Origin: Hippopus hippopus
Taxonomy: Eukaryota; Mollusca; Bivalvia; Cardiida; Cardiidae
Direction of reading: 5' to 3'
NCBI GenBank assembly: GCA_946811185.2
Contig: OX328097.1
Span: 29,101,627-29,165,626, forward strand
Length of the DNA stretch: 64,000 bases
Under the pieces are notes generated by a model. The model was not told where the DNA came from. It was given only the letters and a program-made list of their open reading frames with translations, and did no database searches. Positions within the stretch are counted from its first letter, which is position 1. Each line of letters starts with the position of its first letter. The position numbers and the translations under genes are program-made. Below are positions 20,955 to 30,718 of the stretch, piece after piece.

Positions 20955-21995
20955 ATCATTCGCTCTATCATCTCACATTAATCAGAAGCTCGTAGAAATC
21001 TTCACAACTCTGGATATAATCACTTCAAAGAGACAGACTGATGCTCTGCATATCGCACAACAAAATGGTAATTTGTATTGTAACATTGTAGTTTCTCGTA
21101 ATTAGAACTTAGTTGTAACAAGATGAGCGTGGACAATTATTATAGAGAAAGAAAATTGTCCAAACTTCTTGCTGATGAGTTCTAAGGAATTTATTCCATA
21201 TAATGATGAAGGATGAAAGATGACCATCGCTTACAAATGTTTCACCACACCGAAATGCTTTGGGTCGTAGTAGGAAAACTTCCGGTCGTGGTGGTCAAAA
21301 GTAGTCCAAGTTTAAAATTTGTCACTGAGCATTTCTACTGCACTGTTTTATTTAAGGAAAAAGAAGGACATGCCTAAATTATATTTTTTAGGGTTATTTG
21401 ACTTTTCTGGTGGTAACTGAGCGCGATTTTGTTATTTCTAAGGAACTGCTGTGTATCTATGACCACATCAACATGATCATCAGCCAGTAAAAGTGTTTTT
21501 CTCCCTCTAATTTTCCAGTGGTACATGTAAGTGTGTTTCAGGTAGAATAACTAGAAACCAGTCGGTTGAGGTGCTTTTTTATTATTTTCCTGTGCAGACC
21601 ATTATCCATATATCTGATATCTCAGAAAGCGGGCAAAGTCCTTGGTTTGTCAATAAAAAGTACATAAGAGGCAATAAGAAAAAAAGGTGCTTTCACTTTA
21701 TTTTCAATGAAAAAAAAAAACAGTGGTATGCCACGTTTGCGAGGACGAAAAGGGCCATAACTCTATAAATATTCATCCTGAGCTGAGCATGCTGACGAAT
21801 CAACGAACCAGTGTTAAAATAAGCCGTAAAGTAGTTTGTGGCTTTATTTTGAATTATACAGATGATCTGTTGTAATCAGGTTTATACACAATTATAGAAA
21901 TAATTAACCTTTTTAAGTTCGCGAACATTTTCAGACTCATGTAAAATAGAGTTCTGCCCCAGCACGAGGGCAATAACCTCATCATGAGGATATCC
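20955..21995. other. no recognised feature
   Basis: Intron 1 sequence. A 65-codon open stretch near 21571 has no protein-like features and no ATG-based context; I see no repeat. Confidence 0.4.
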
Positions 21996-21999
21996 ATCC

Positions 22000-22203
22000 T
22001 TAGGCTGCCAAACGCGCCCTAATTCGCTTTTGCAGATATTGTAGAACAAAATCAGACTAAACAGAATGAGCAGTCTGATCTTTGATTAACACTCTCCGAT
22101 ATGGCGGGATATTTTCAAGAAAAGACTTTTTGAAAAACGCAATAATTACGTTTTATTTGTTGGCTAGAATTTTCTTTGAATTCATTTAGGAGTTTAAGGG
22201 TTA
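22000..22203. mobile_element. B-family palindromic element (B2, diverged)
   Basis: TTAGGCTGCCAAACGCGCCC on the left; the centre ATCAGACTAAACAGAATGAGCAGTCTGATC is now imperfect; ends GGAGTTTAAGGGTTA. Confidence 0.65.
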
Positions 22204-22512
22204 CTAATACAGTGGTTGTTATTGACTGGTTATTTTTGGAATATTCAAACAGGACTAGTATAAATCACCATACAAACGAACAGGACTGATTTCAAGAAAG
22301 TTCCTTTTTCTTTTGTTTCAAAAGCCTTCCCGTTCAGGTTCGTAAAAAAAAAAAAAACGGAATTGCATGGTAAAGAGCTTTAATGCGAAAACGGCGCTGG
22401 AGAATAATAATAATATTGCTAGAAATTTTTCATGGTATTTCCTATTTTGACAAGTAAATGGCTATAAGCCGTACGTAAAGTCACTGGATCGAAGCCATTA
22501 TCTTCCTCGACA

Positions 22513-22872
22513 AGCCCGAATAGCTCAAATGGTAGAGCGTAGGACTTGTAAACGTCAAGTCTCGGGCCATTCACGGGTGCCGGTTCGAGTCCCACTGCTG
22601 GCCATCTAAAATTACTAATATTTCGGATGAGACATTAAATCGAGGTCCCGTGTGCCTGTGCTATACACGTTAGGAAAGATTTCGTCCTGCACTATTCCCC
22701 GTAACATAACAAACAGCCTGCATGGGTCGTGGGCCATGTGGTCAACCAGTGGCGACAATTAATGAACCGTTGAAAACCAACCAACCAACCAGCCATCCAG
22801 CCAATCAATCAATCAGTCAATCAATCCATCAATCAATCCATCAATCCACCAACCAACCAACCAACCAACCAT
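22513..22872 (+). mobile_element. tRNA-derived SINE
   Basis: A Pol III A box TAGCTCAAATGG (22521-22532) and B box GGTTCGAGTCC (22582-22592) mark a tRNA-like head. A body of about 190 bases follows (GCACTATTCCCCGTAACATA, CAGTGGCGACAATTAATGA). The tail is a simple repeat of AACC and AATC units (22781-22872). The head has too long a variable region and no clean cloverleaf, so it is a SINE rather than a tRNA gene. A diverged body fragment is at 49455-49540. Confidence 0.8.
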
Positions 22873-23030
22873 TATTAAATAATATATAGGTTTATTCAAA
22901 ACAACGCTAACTGGTACGCTTCATGAATGCTTTATTTCGGCAGTTTTCAAACGACATTGGTAAGTTTCATGTGAATGATTTTGCAATGATACGTTTGTCT
23001 AGGGTGTATTGAATGTTTATTTATTATAAA

Positions 23031-23068
23031 CTGAACGAAAAAAGAAACTTCCCCTGTGTTTAAGTGCA
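23031..23068 (+). repeat. left terminal inverted repeat of the Tc1-type element
   Basis: 38 bases, one mismatch to the right end at base 7 (G against C). Confidence 0.93.
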
Positions 23069-23364
23069 AATGCAATGTTATTAAAAAAAATCAAAATATC
23101 AGATGACCTACATATATTCGGGCGAACGATTATGTCTCTGATAAAACAAATTTTAACTCGATTGAAAGCATTTTGCAGAAGAAACCCGCTGAAAGCGATT
23201 TTCACGTGCATGCACGGACCAGTATAATTCATGTATATTTTTTGAAACCTTTCAGTCTAATTTTATAGACTTTCATGTCAATAAGAAAAAGACGTTGAAA
23301 AAATTAAATTCTTTTTAGTTTTCTTTATTTTGATACGCAAAATTTACGCAAACGTGCCATTGGC

Positions 23365-24348
23365 ATGCTTAATGCTGGTATGACGATGAATGCTGTTGCT
23401 ATAAATATTGGATGTTCTACTCGTGCTATTCGACACCTTAGGCAACGTTTTCAAGCAACAGGGCGTACGGAAGATCGACCACGTAGTGGACGTCCTCGCG
23501 TCACGACGCGCGGCCAAGACCGCTATATTCGGAACACCCACCTGCGCAATCGCTTCCAAACTGCCACAGCCACTGCTGCTAACACCCCTGGTACACATAA
23601 CAACTGTATATCTGCCCAAACTGTGCGCAATCGCTTGCGCGAGGGTGGGCTACGTGCACGTCGTCCATACGTTGGTTGTGTTTTGACGCGACGTCACCGC
23701 GTAAATCGTGTTAATTGGGCACGTACACACCAACGCTGGCTTAGACAACAATGGAATAGCGTTCTTTTCTCTGACGAGTCCAGGTTTTCCATTCATCGAG
23801 GTGATGGCAGGGTTCTAGTATACCGTAGGGGAAATGAACGTTATGCCGACTGTTGCGTACTTGAACGAGATCGTTTTGGGGGTGGGGGTTCTGTCTTGGT
23901 CTGGGCGGGCATTGCACATTGCTTTCGCACTAATCTCGTCGTTATCGAAGGGAATTTGAATGCCCAACGCTACCGAGATGAAATTCTTGCGAGGCACGTT
24001 ATTCCACTGTTTCAAAATAATGCCAATATCACTCTTTTTCAGCATGATAATGTCACAAGCCATACAGCTAGGGACAATGTGAATTTCCTCAGGGCGAATA
24101 ACATTGCATTTATTAATGACTGGCCTGCCAAACGCCCTGATCTGAATCCCATTGAACACCTTTGGGATAATTTGGACCAGCGTGTTAGACGTCGCCCTAT
24201 TCCACCGTCAAACGTCATTCAGCTAAGACAAGCCTTAATTCAGGAATGGAACAACATTCCACAAGCCGAAATCAATACACTTATCCGTTCTATGCGCAAA
24301 CGATACCAGGCAGTCCTTCATGCTGAAGGTGGTCATACCCGGTATTAA
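23365..24348 (+). CDS. Tc1-type transposase (DD35E)
   Basis: 327 residues from the first ATG. The frame is open only from 23308, so the usual N-terminus may be slightly shortened. An N-terminal helix-turn-helix is followed by the GRPR motif (EDRPRSGRPRVTT). The catalytic core has D in LFSDESRF, D in LFQHDNVTSHTA and E in RPDLNPIEHLWD. I count 35 residues between the second D and the E, so DD35E rather than the usual Tc1 DD34E. The end VLHAEGGHTRY matches Tc1 C-termini. There are no stops or frameshifts. It would cut and paste DNA at TA sites. The DD35E count recalls the Traveler group, but assignment needs a tree. Confidence 0.95.
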   Translation: MLNAGMTMNAVAINIGCSTRAIRHLRQRFQATGRTEDRPRSGRPRVTTRGQDRYIRNTHLRNRFQTATATAANTPGTHNNCISAQTVRNRLREGGLRARRPYVGCVLTRRHRVNRVNWARTHQRWLRQQWNSVLFSDESRFSIHRGDGRVLVYRRGNERYADCCVLERDRFGGGGSVLVWAGIAHCFRTNLVVIEGNLNAQRYRDEILARHVIPLFQNNANITLFQHDNVTSHTARDNVNFLRANNIAFINDWPAKRPDLNPIEHLWDNLDQRVRRRPIPPSNVIQLRQALIQEWNNIPQAEINTLIRSMRKRYQAVLHAEGGHTRY

Positions 24349-24508
24349 TTTGTGATTTTGGTGAGCGACCCCTTCCGCATTTTAACCACCATTTCACTAC
24401 TTTTGGATAAACCCTCAGTAATAAGTTTTTTCACACAAAGTCGCAATAAAATACTCTTTCAATGCATATAAATCTAGTTTAATCCTGATTTTCATATTTG
24501 TGTATATC

Positions 24509-24546
24509 TGCACTTAAACACAGGGGAAGTTTCTTTTTTGGTTCAG
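24509..24546 (-). repeat. right terminal inverted repeat of the Tc1-type element
   Basis: Reverse complement of the left end with a single mismatch. Confidence 0.93.
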
Positions 24547-24550
24547 TATA

Positions 24551-25412
24551 TATTTGATTATGAATGCAAGGATAATGTTTTGACGGCTGTTCCTAAATCT
24601 ACTTTTTGAAACTGTATACAAAAAGTAGCAGTAAACATTGCTATTGCTTTTAAAAAATATTTTTCCCGTTCAAAATCATTAAATCTTTTAATAAATTTGG
24701 AGCGACAGACAGGCGTGATTTCTTCAAAGATTTAATTATTTACAGCCATTTCCCGCTTGCTACTTTTTAGTAGCAGAGTATGCCCACCAGGTATTAATAT
24801 TTATCCATCACAGGATAGTGATGTGTCAGACAAGTCAGTTTTCGAAAAATATGACACGCACGCAGAACGAATCGAGCCAGATCAAACTTAATAAGCGAAA
24901 TGGATCGGGCCGAACGGAATCGGACTTAATAAACGGATTGGACCGGAGTTAATTCCGGATTTGGCCAATCTTCAATCATGCAGAGACCAACCAAATTATA
25001 TCTTTTCCACGGTCACTGGATTTTACATTTGCTAGTATGTCAATACTTTCAATACTTTGTTTCTCCTTTGCTAATTGGTTGCCGACCACTACCTTATCTA
25101 ACTCAGAGATAAATCATTTCTTAGGTTTGGTGAGGTAATGAAAATCTGAATAGCTCAATCCAAACAAAATCTTAATCCAAATTGACTAATCATTTTCTTG
25201 CAAAGAAATTTTCAAAGTCTTCTTCTGCGATCTTGTTGGGGGGGGGGGGGTTATGGAAGGATGAAGTTCTGTAAATGATGTGATATGATATCTAATGACC
25301 GGAGTTTAATATCTATTTTAGTTGTTTAGATATGATTTTAATATTATCTTTCGTGTTAAGAACACTGATTATATAACGCATTAGAGACATAATTAAACGA
25401 TTTTGATTTGTG
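24551..25412. other. no recognised feature
   Basis: Intron 1. A loose internal repeat of GGATCGGGCCGAACGGAATC-like phrases lies near 24860-24960, and a G run at 25238-25250. Nothing coding. Confidence 0.4.
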
Positions 25413-25415
25413 TTT

Positions 25416-25640
25416 GATCCTTTACCGAAGTATTTCTTGCTTTAATGACCCTGAGGAAGAAGACTCTTGAAAACATTGTGGGGGAAAAGGAGAAAAAGAT
25501 GGTAACCAGCATTTTCTCCTTTTTCCCCACAATGTTTTCTATCCTTTCAAAGAAAAATTCCACGAGTTCATCAACATTTAATTTTTCGTCTGCAACGCTT
25601 TCAATACGTAAAGTTTTGTCGTCTGCTAACGAGTTAGATA
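25416..25640. mobile_element. C-family palindromic element
   Basis: GACCCTGAGGAAGAAGACTC, then a long central palindrome GTGGGGGAAAAGGAGAAA..GGTAACCAGCATTTTC (about 25476-25530), then TTCGTCTGCAACGCTTTCA. Confidence 0.75.
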
Positions 25641-25944
25641 ATCCTAGCTGTCTTTATCCCTTTGGCGACAACTTAACGAACTGGATTTATCAATTAAGTA
25701 CAATAAAAAATTAGATTCCATATTTCAAAGCAGTTTTAGCCATAGAATCCCTCAAACGAGCGGTTTGTGGTCGATCCTATAGATTAGGCTCGATGTTCTA
25801 TGTTGGCTGATCTTGATCTAAACTGTACGCAACAGCTGTTTACGAAGTGGAGGACTGGCAAAGGGTTAATTGCCAATAAGATACAATAAATCTCTCATCA
25901 TTGGTGATATTATGTGACTTGCAGTCTACAATTAAGATGGTAAC

Positions 25945-26355
25945 CCATTTCTACAGACTTTTCTGTGAACAACTTTTGAAAACATTGTTGGAAAGGCGCA
26001 ATTGCAAGCGGTCGCTTCCTTTCCAAAACTTTTGTTCCTGAGAATCAAAGCCTTTTCGAAGCGTTTTGGCTGTCTGTAAATAGTAAAAATAAAGAACAAG
26101 TCCAAAAGAAATAACCTTTACAAAACAATTCTGTGTATTAATGGTCTTATGGTAGAAGCCTTTTGAAAGCTTTGTAGAGACAGGAGAAAACGCTGGTTGC
26201 CAGGATGTTCTCCTTTACCCACACAGTTTTCCAACCTTTCAAAGACAAATTCCATTGTTTGGGCCACATTTGACTTGTCATCAATCTAACCTCCTGCCTA
26301 AATGATTTCTAAAGAAATCCTGTGTAAGACGACAAGGATTGTCAACAGAAGGTAA
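25945..26355. repeat. two adjacent C-family fragments
   Basis: 25945-26060 has TTTTGAAAACATTGTTGGAAAGG with its inverted partner. 26130-26355 has GAGAAAACGCTGGTTGCCAGG..TTCTCC and TTTGACTTGTCATC. Both are diverged. Confidence 0.55.
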
Positions 26356-26359
26356 TGAG

Positions 26360-27233
26360 TTAAAAACGTTTAATTCGGTCCTGATTGCGATTGTATATAG
26401 AACAAGCGTCTGGCTGATAGACTAATCTTGAGTCAGAAAACACATTCTCTTTTAATTAGAGGAATACCTTGCCTCAAGAAAATACTTTTCGCAGACTTTT
26501 TGTCACCGAGCAAAACATTGAAAAGCTAATAAGATTTGAAACTATGCAATAACATTGTGACCACCACTACCACCAACCCACTTGTCAAAACTCGGCCGAT
26601 TCTGTAACTAGTTCTACATCTAACCTTGTGTGTATCAAAGGGGTTTCCATTTCGAAATGCTGCCAGTCACATGATCGTAGACATGGCGGCGCCCTTGTAA
26701 ATCGATTATCAACGGCAACAACAGCCACGGTGATAAGCATCATATCGCTGAAAAATGCCAACGTAATTGATAGACCTAGTTAGAAAATAGATGTACAAAC
26801 TTAGAAAGATTTCGATAGAAAATTGTGATTCATGTTTTCTTTTCTAAGAGGAGCCTTATGATTTTGAGAATAGTATTTAAATCGGCGTATTTCCGGCGAA
26901 GAAATGTACCCTGTAGGTGCATATCAAGCTACGTGATACAGCCGGGTGACTTGATCAACAGATCACCCGATGTTTGCTGAATGCCACCACCATCACCACC
27001 AACAACAACAAAATTCGACAATACCACCATAACCACCAATCCCACAATTACCACAATCACCACAATCACTACCATCACTACCACATTACCACCACAACCA
27101 TCACTATATGAAAACCACCAGCTCTATGTTTACGACGATCTACCGGAATTCCGGTTTGTAAAACAAAATCACCATAAACATCGTCACAAATCCCACAATT
27201 TTACTTCTCAGCAGAGGGCAGCTTTTTGGTTTG
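26360..27233. other. intron 1, with ACC-rich simple repeat
   Basis: 26978-27100 is an imperfect run of CACCAC, ACAACC and AATCAC units. Its translation is a threonine-rich string, which I attribute to the repeat rather than to a gene. The rest shows nothing recognisable. Confidence 0.5.
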
Positions 27234-27237
27234 TTAA

Positions 27238-27439
27238 GGATAGGGCACTCTAATGGGATTCATGTAACATCGCCTTTTATTGTACGGATTCAGTCAAGAC
27301 TCGGGTAATCCGTAATCGATGCGGGGATCCAGCATCTATCGGCCTATCGATTACGGATTGCCCGAGTCTTAGCCGAATCCGTACGTTTTTCGGCGATGAA
27401 AGGCGATGTTACAGGAATCCGCATTAGGGTGCCCTATCC
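27238..27439. mobile_element. TTAA-flanked MITE, 202 bp, largely palindromic
   Basis: Ends GGATAGGGCAC and GTGCCCTATCC are perfect inverted repeats, bounded by TTAA at 27234-27237 and 27440-27443. Most of the interior also pairs with itself (ACGGATTC.., GACTCGGGTAATCCGTAATC against GATTACGGATTGCCCGAGTC). It is a piggyBac-type MITE by target site, unrelated in ends to the one at 20583. Confidence 0.85.
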
Positions 27440-27459
27440 TTAAAATGTTCGATTGGCGT

Positions 27460-27759
27460 TTATAAATCGTTCGCAACAATAATTAATTTACACCACGGTG
27501 AAAGCAAACGTCGTTTACTCTTATTGCCTGGGTATTGTTTGCACAAGACCATGGCTTTATAGCTAAAAGACACTCCAACATCATCAGTATCGTTAGCGGA
27601 ATGAAAATAGGTGTCTTTAGTTAGGAATCCATTGCTCAACTGATGAGCCATGAAGGACAAAAAAAAATATGCTTTTTCGTTTGTGAAATAATCGTTACTT
27701 TTGACGCCATGTTTTCCGTTCATTTCAAGAAAAGTATCCACCTCTCTTTTACTTAACGT
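27460..27759 (-). CDS. unrecognised open stretch, about 100 codons
   Basis: On the minus strand the frame is open from about 27759 to 27460 with no ATG at its start (first Met a few codons in). Composition looks protein-like: TFLEMNGKHGVKSNDYF, FMAHQLSNGFLTKDTYF, VSFSYKAMVLCKQYPG. It is not an obvious shadow of a repeat family seen elsewhere here. I do not recognise a family. It could be one exon of a gene on the minus strand, a decayed element or chance. Confidence 0.2.
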   Translation of the reverse strand, partial: TLSKREVDTFLEMNGKHGVKSNDYFTNEKAYFFLSFMAHQLSNGFLTKDTYFHSANDTDDVGVSFSYKAMVLCKQYPGNKSKRRLLSPWCKLIIVANDL

Positions 27760-27774
27760 TGATCAAACAATAGA

Positions 27775-28090
27775 ATTTAGCCACTCCCTCATTCAAAGCA
27801 TTTGCAGACGACCAACAGCATCTAAAATGGGGCTCTAATGAATAACAGCTCTAGTGAATAATGGTTACCAGCATCTTCTCCTTTTCCCTCAATGGTTCAT
27901 AAGCCTTTTTCTCAGAGTCGTAGAAACAAGGGATCATTTGGTTAACTTTTGTTTTCGAGGGGTAAAAAATAAAACATTGTGGGAAAAGCAGAAGATGCTT
28001 GTTACCAGCAATTTCTGCATTTCCCATAGTGTTTTCAAATGCTTTTTTTTTTTCTCAGGTCGTAAAACCTATGGATCATTTAGTCTATAT
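27775..28090. repeat. nested or tandem C-family fragments
   Basis: GGTTACCAGCATCTTCTCCT (27862) and a second palindrome AAAACATTGTGGGAAAAGCAGAAGATGC..GCAATTTCTGCATTTCCCAT (27972-28027) lie close together. Confidence 0.6.
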
Positions 28091-28424
28091 ACGTATAATT
28101 TACCTTCCTTTATGCAGCTTGTACTCTTAAATCAAGTATATATAGTAACTAATTGGGTAATCGTGAAGAAATCGGCGCACGAGTGGAAAGTCGATCACGT
28201 CAACAGTTATATCACCACACAAATGCAAGTGCTGTAGATCAAAGATCAGACGTGCAAACTGGCTGTTGATCAATAATTTGTGAGACTTTCTGGCTAAATC
28301 TGGATAGCAAATGTATCAACGAAGTTTAATTGACTGGATGAAAATATCCATTTACTTAAAAAAAATAGCTGTAAGGTTTTAGCCATTTTAGCATCATAAA
28401 CAAAAGGATGGACTTTTGTAAAAA

Positions 28425-28562
28425 AAAAAAAGATAGACGGCGTAAATTTGCCAGCAAATAGGCAGGGGCCCTTAAAATAAACACGTCTACACTTTTGACC
28501 AATCACAAATTTCTATTTATTCATTTGTTATCAGTACCAAAAAGTAGGTCAAAAGCCAGCAC
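28425..28562. repeat. dispersed repeat, inverted copy at 37448-37600
   Basis: AGACGGCGTAAATTTGCCAG, CAGGGGCCCTTAAAATAAAC and TTTGGTACTGA/TCAGTACCAAA phrases recur in reverse complement 9 kb downstream. The content is non-coding. Confidence 0.7.
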
Positions 28563-28638
28563 ATTCAGATTCGCCGAAAAATATACAGTGATGAATTAAC
28601 CATTACAATGCAAAATAAATCGCATAGATATTTACAGT

Positions 28639-28845
28639 TGTTACGGGAGACCACTTCTTCGTGCATGGCTTCATCCCGGTTTAAATACAATACCTAACAA
28701 CTGTGTTAGGAAAAATTCTCTTTGGCTCAGTGGTTATGGTGTTGGCCTTTCGTCCGGGTGCTCTAGGTTCGAATCCCGCCTGTTCCCTGTATTTCTGCTA
28801 TGCATTTGTTCATTTGTTTATTTGTAACGGACCTTGTTCGTAAGA
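28639..28845 (+). repeat. left LTR of the TRIM
   Basis: 207 bp, TGTTACG..CGTAAGA ends. It includes TTTAAATACAATA before the tRNA-like part and intact A and B boxes. Confidence 0.88.
28723..28776 (+). promoter_or_regulatory. Pol III A and B boxes inside the TRIM LTR
   Basis: A box TGGCTCAGTGG (28723-28733) and B box GGTTCGAATCC (28766-28776) are both perfect consensus, 32 bases apart as in tRNA genes. The surrounding arms do not pair into a full cloverleaf, so this is a tRNA-derived promoter, not a tRNA gene. In the right LTR the A box is TAGCTCAGTGG and the B box is decayed to GGTTGGAATTC. Confidence 0.75.
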
Positions 28846-28863
28846 GGGGGGCTCGTCCGGGAT
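28846..28863 (+). other. primer-binding site, tRNA-Pro type
   Basis: GGGGGCTCGTCCGGGAT matches the well-known tRNA-Pro primer site of murine leukaemia virus in 17 of 18 positions; the leading T is G here. It abuts the left LTR. Confidence 0.85.
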
Positions 28864-28950
28864 TGGCCATTGAGCCATTAATCCCATTTGTTGTCCAAAA
28901 ACGGACTTTCTGCCTAATAAGGCTTTGAGTCATCAATAAATGATGACTTT

Positions 28951-28961
28951 AAGAAGGGGTG
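28951..28961 (+). other. polypurine tract of the TRIM
   Basis: AAGAAGGGGTG abuts the right LTR at 28962. Confidence 0.7.
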
Positions 28962-29168
28962 TGTTACGGGAGACCACTTCTTCATGCACGGCTTCATCCC
29001 GGTTTAAATACAATACCTAACAACTGCGTTAGGGAGAATTCTCTTTAGCTCAGTGGTTATGGTGTTGGCCTTTCGTCCGGACGTTCTAGGTTGGAATTCT
29101 GCCCGGTCCCTGTATTTCTGCTATGCATTTGCTCATTTGTTTCTTTGTTACGGACTTAGTTCGTAAGA
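28962..29168 (+). repeat. right LTR of the TRIM
   Basis: 207 bp, the same length as the left LTR. Differences cluster in the B-box region. Confidence 0.88.
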
Positions 29169-29224
29169 CAGTAAAAAACTTCGACATATAAATCATATCT
29201 GAAAGGCTGTTTTCGACAGAATAT

Positions 29225-29315
29225 CTTAAAATATCGGATAGTGTAGATCCCAGATCAGAGTGCACATTCTATACAGTCTGATTTTAATCTACAATATTCG
29301 CAGGAAATACCGGTA
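29225..29315. repeat. B-family core fragment
   Basis: GATAGTGTAGATCCCAGATC..CAGTCTGATTTTAATCTACAATATTCGC is the central palindrome of family B without its outer ends. Confidence 0.6.
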
Positions 29316-29478
29316 TCATCGCTGTGATTTAGCGTAACAAGGGTTGGAAGAAGAAAGTCTGTCAACAAGTTCATAAGAATGGCCACTAATTGGACTGGGA
29401 GACTGAGTAATGAATACTGACCTCTTAACATGACAATGTTCTTATACTCACAACTTATACTCACAACAGGGGATATGA

Positions 29479-29732
29479 TCTGCAACATGCGAAAAGGGGC
29501 TTGCGGGCATTTGCGTAAAATGTCTCGGATCAGCCTGCGCAGTTCGCGCAGGCTAATCCGAGACAGCACTTTACGTCAACATTAGATTTTGTCCTACAGA
29601 AGCCTTGCGTGAAACAGAAAATCACACACGATCGGAAAGTGTGGTCTCGGATCAGCCTGCGCGGACTGCGCAGGCTGATCCAGGACGACACTTTACGCAA
29701 ATATCCGATCGCCCCTTTTTGCGTGTTGCAGG
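29479..29732. mobile_element. D-family palindromic element
   Basis: Ends CTGCAACATGCGAAAAGGGG and CCCCTTTTTGCGTGTTGCAG are inverted. Each half also holds its own GC hairpin (GATCAGCCTGCGCAGTTCGCGCAGGC and a GCGGACTGC version), so the element is a palindrome of palindromes. Confidence 0.8.
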
Positions 29733-30553
29733 CCAGTTGATGAGATTGCAATAGACTAATGATATCTCCTTTAAGTCTTGTGCAAAGCCCAAACCAAGTT
29801 GAAAATTAGTTCTTAAAGATTCAGTATATGTTTAATTGATTATATTTAGTTATTTTAGGAAATAATATTGATGACACTATTTCATATGCCCTTAGAGTTA
29901 GTTGGCATTTATAGGTCGCCGACCTTTTTTTTAAAGCAAGCTTCTAACAGCCTTCTAGCTGAGAAATGAATGAACGGCAAGCAGAAGTTTACGATTGCAA
30001 ATGTCTTGCTACAGCGTAACCATTCTGTTTCCAAAGCGGTTCATTCTTACCGTTGCGTTGCTATTTCGTAGGGCAAGTCTAAGCAGTTGTGTTCGGTTAG
30101 TTGCTGACATTCAATTCAAACAAGTCTAAAGAAGAAGATGGTGCATCATACGAGCGTACCTCTCAGAACAAGTTTCATCTTATCCGGAGTACCTTAACGT
30201 CTTATGTACTCTTTGAGCAGCTCTACGTACGCATACTTTCGTAACGTTACTCTTGCACAGCGGCATGTACATCGTAAAAACTTGTAGGCCTACTCTTGAG
30301 TACACCATTCGCACGACATAGAGATATGCGCCATAGAAAGGTAGACTGTATGTAAGTATTGCCAATGCTTTGTACGTCACATAAATTTACGGCACTTACG
30401 AATCTATTTTGACAAACACATTCAGATATTGTTGTAAGTGTTCCTTCTTCGTCACTGCGGTGACGACTTAAGTGTGACGTATGCATGACGCACAGTGCTG
30501 CTTTGTATGTACTCTTTAAATTGCGCAGTCAAGAAATCGCCATATAATGGGTA
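29733..30553. other. no recognised feature
   Basis: Intron 1 sequence; short open stretches on the minus strand look random. Confidence 0.4.
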
Positions 30554-30718
30554 CGTATTCACCAAGCATTCTCAGTCTTATTCTTAAGAATTTTCTAAAT
30601 TTGAAAGTAATACAATCTGTGATTGGCTAAACCATTTGGTTTAGCCAATCAGAAGTCGTATTACTTTCTAAATCTAGAATAAGACAAAGAATATTCTCAA
30701 GAATAGTTGGTGAATACG
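30554..30718. mobile_element. 165-bp palindromic element
   Basis: It is an inverted repeat throughout: CGTATTCACCAA at the left, TTGGTGAATACG at the right, GAAAGTAATAC/GTATTACTTTC inside, and a perfect 30-base centre GATTGGCTAAACCA/TGGTTTAGCCAATC (30621-30650). Confidence 0.8.

Larger units (their letters stand above)
23029..24548 (+). mobile_element. Tc1-type DNA transposon, apparently complete (1,520 bp)
   Basis: Terminal inverted repeats at 23031-23068 and 24509-24546 match in 37 of 38 bases (CTGAAC..GAAACTTCCCC...TTAAGTGCA). Reading two more bases on each side places TA duplications at 23027-23028 and 24549-24550. The element holds one uninterrupted transposase frame, inserted in intron 1 in the same orientation as the receptor gene. 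Nearly identical ends suggest recent arrival. Confidence 0.93.
28639..29168 (+). mobile_element. TRIM: miniature LTR retrotransposon, 530 bp
   Basis: Two 207-bp direct repeats begin TGTTACGGGAGACC and end CGTAAGA. They flank a 116-bp non-coding centre with a primer-binding site right after the first repeat and a purine tract right before the second. CAGT (possibly ACAGT) occurs on both outer sides (28635-28638 and 29169-29172) as the target duplication. The LTRs are about 91% identical (19 differences counted by eye, no gaps). With no gag or pol it must borrow proteins. Unusually, each LTR contains a tRNA-like region with Pol III boxes. Confidence 0.88.

Noticed and set aside
22775..22872. 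CRISPR-like array of short repeats (AACC, AATC)
   Set aside because: The units are 4-base simple repeats forming a SINE tail in a eukaryotic genome; there are no spacers.
26680..26720. ATGGCGGCGCCC near 26693 as a YY1-type promoter start
   Set aside because: It is only a short motif match; the frame closes after a few codons and no other promoter signal is present.
26978..27253. Threonine-rich 90-codon open stretch
   Set aside because: It is the translation of an ACC/AAC simple repeat that runs into unrelated sequence.
28716..28790. A functional tRNA gene
   Set aside because: A and B boxes are perfect but acceptor and T stems do not pair, and the region lies inside an LTR repeated at 29039.
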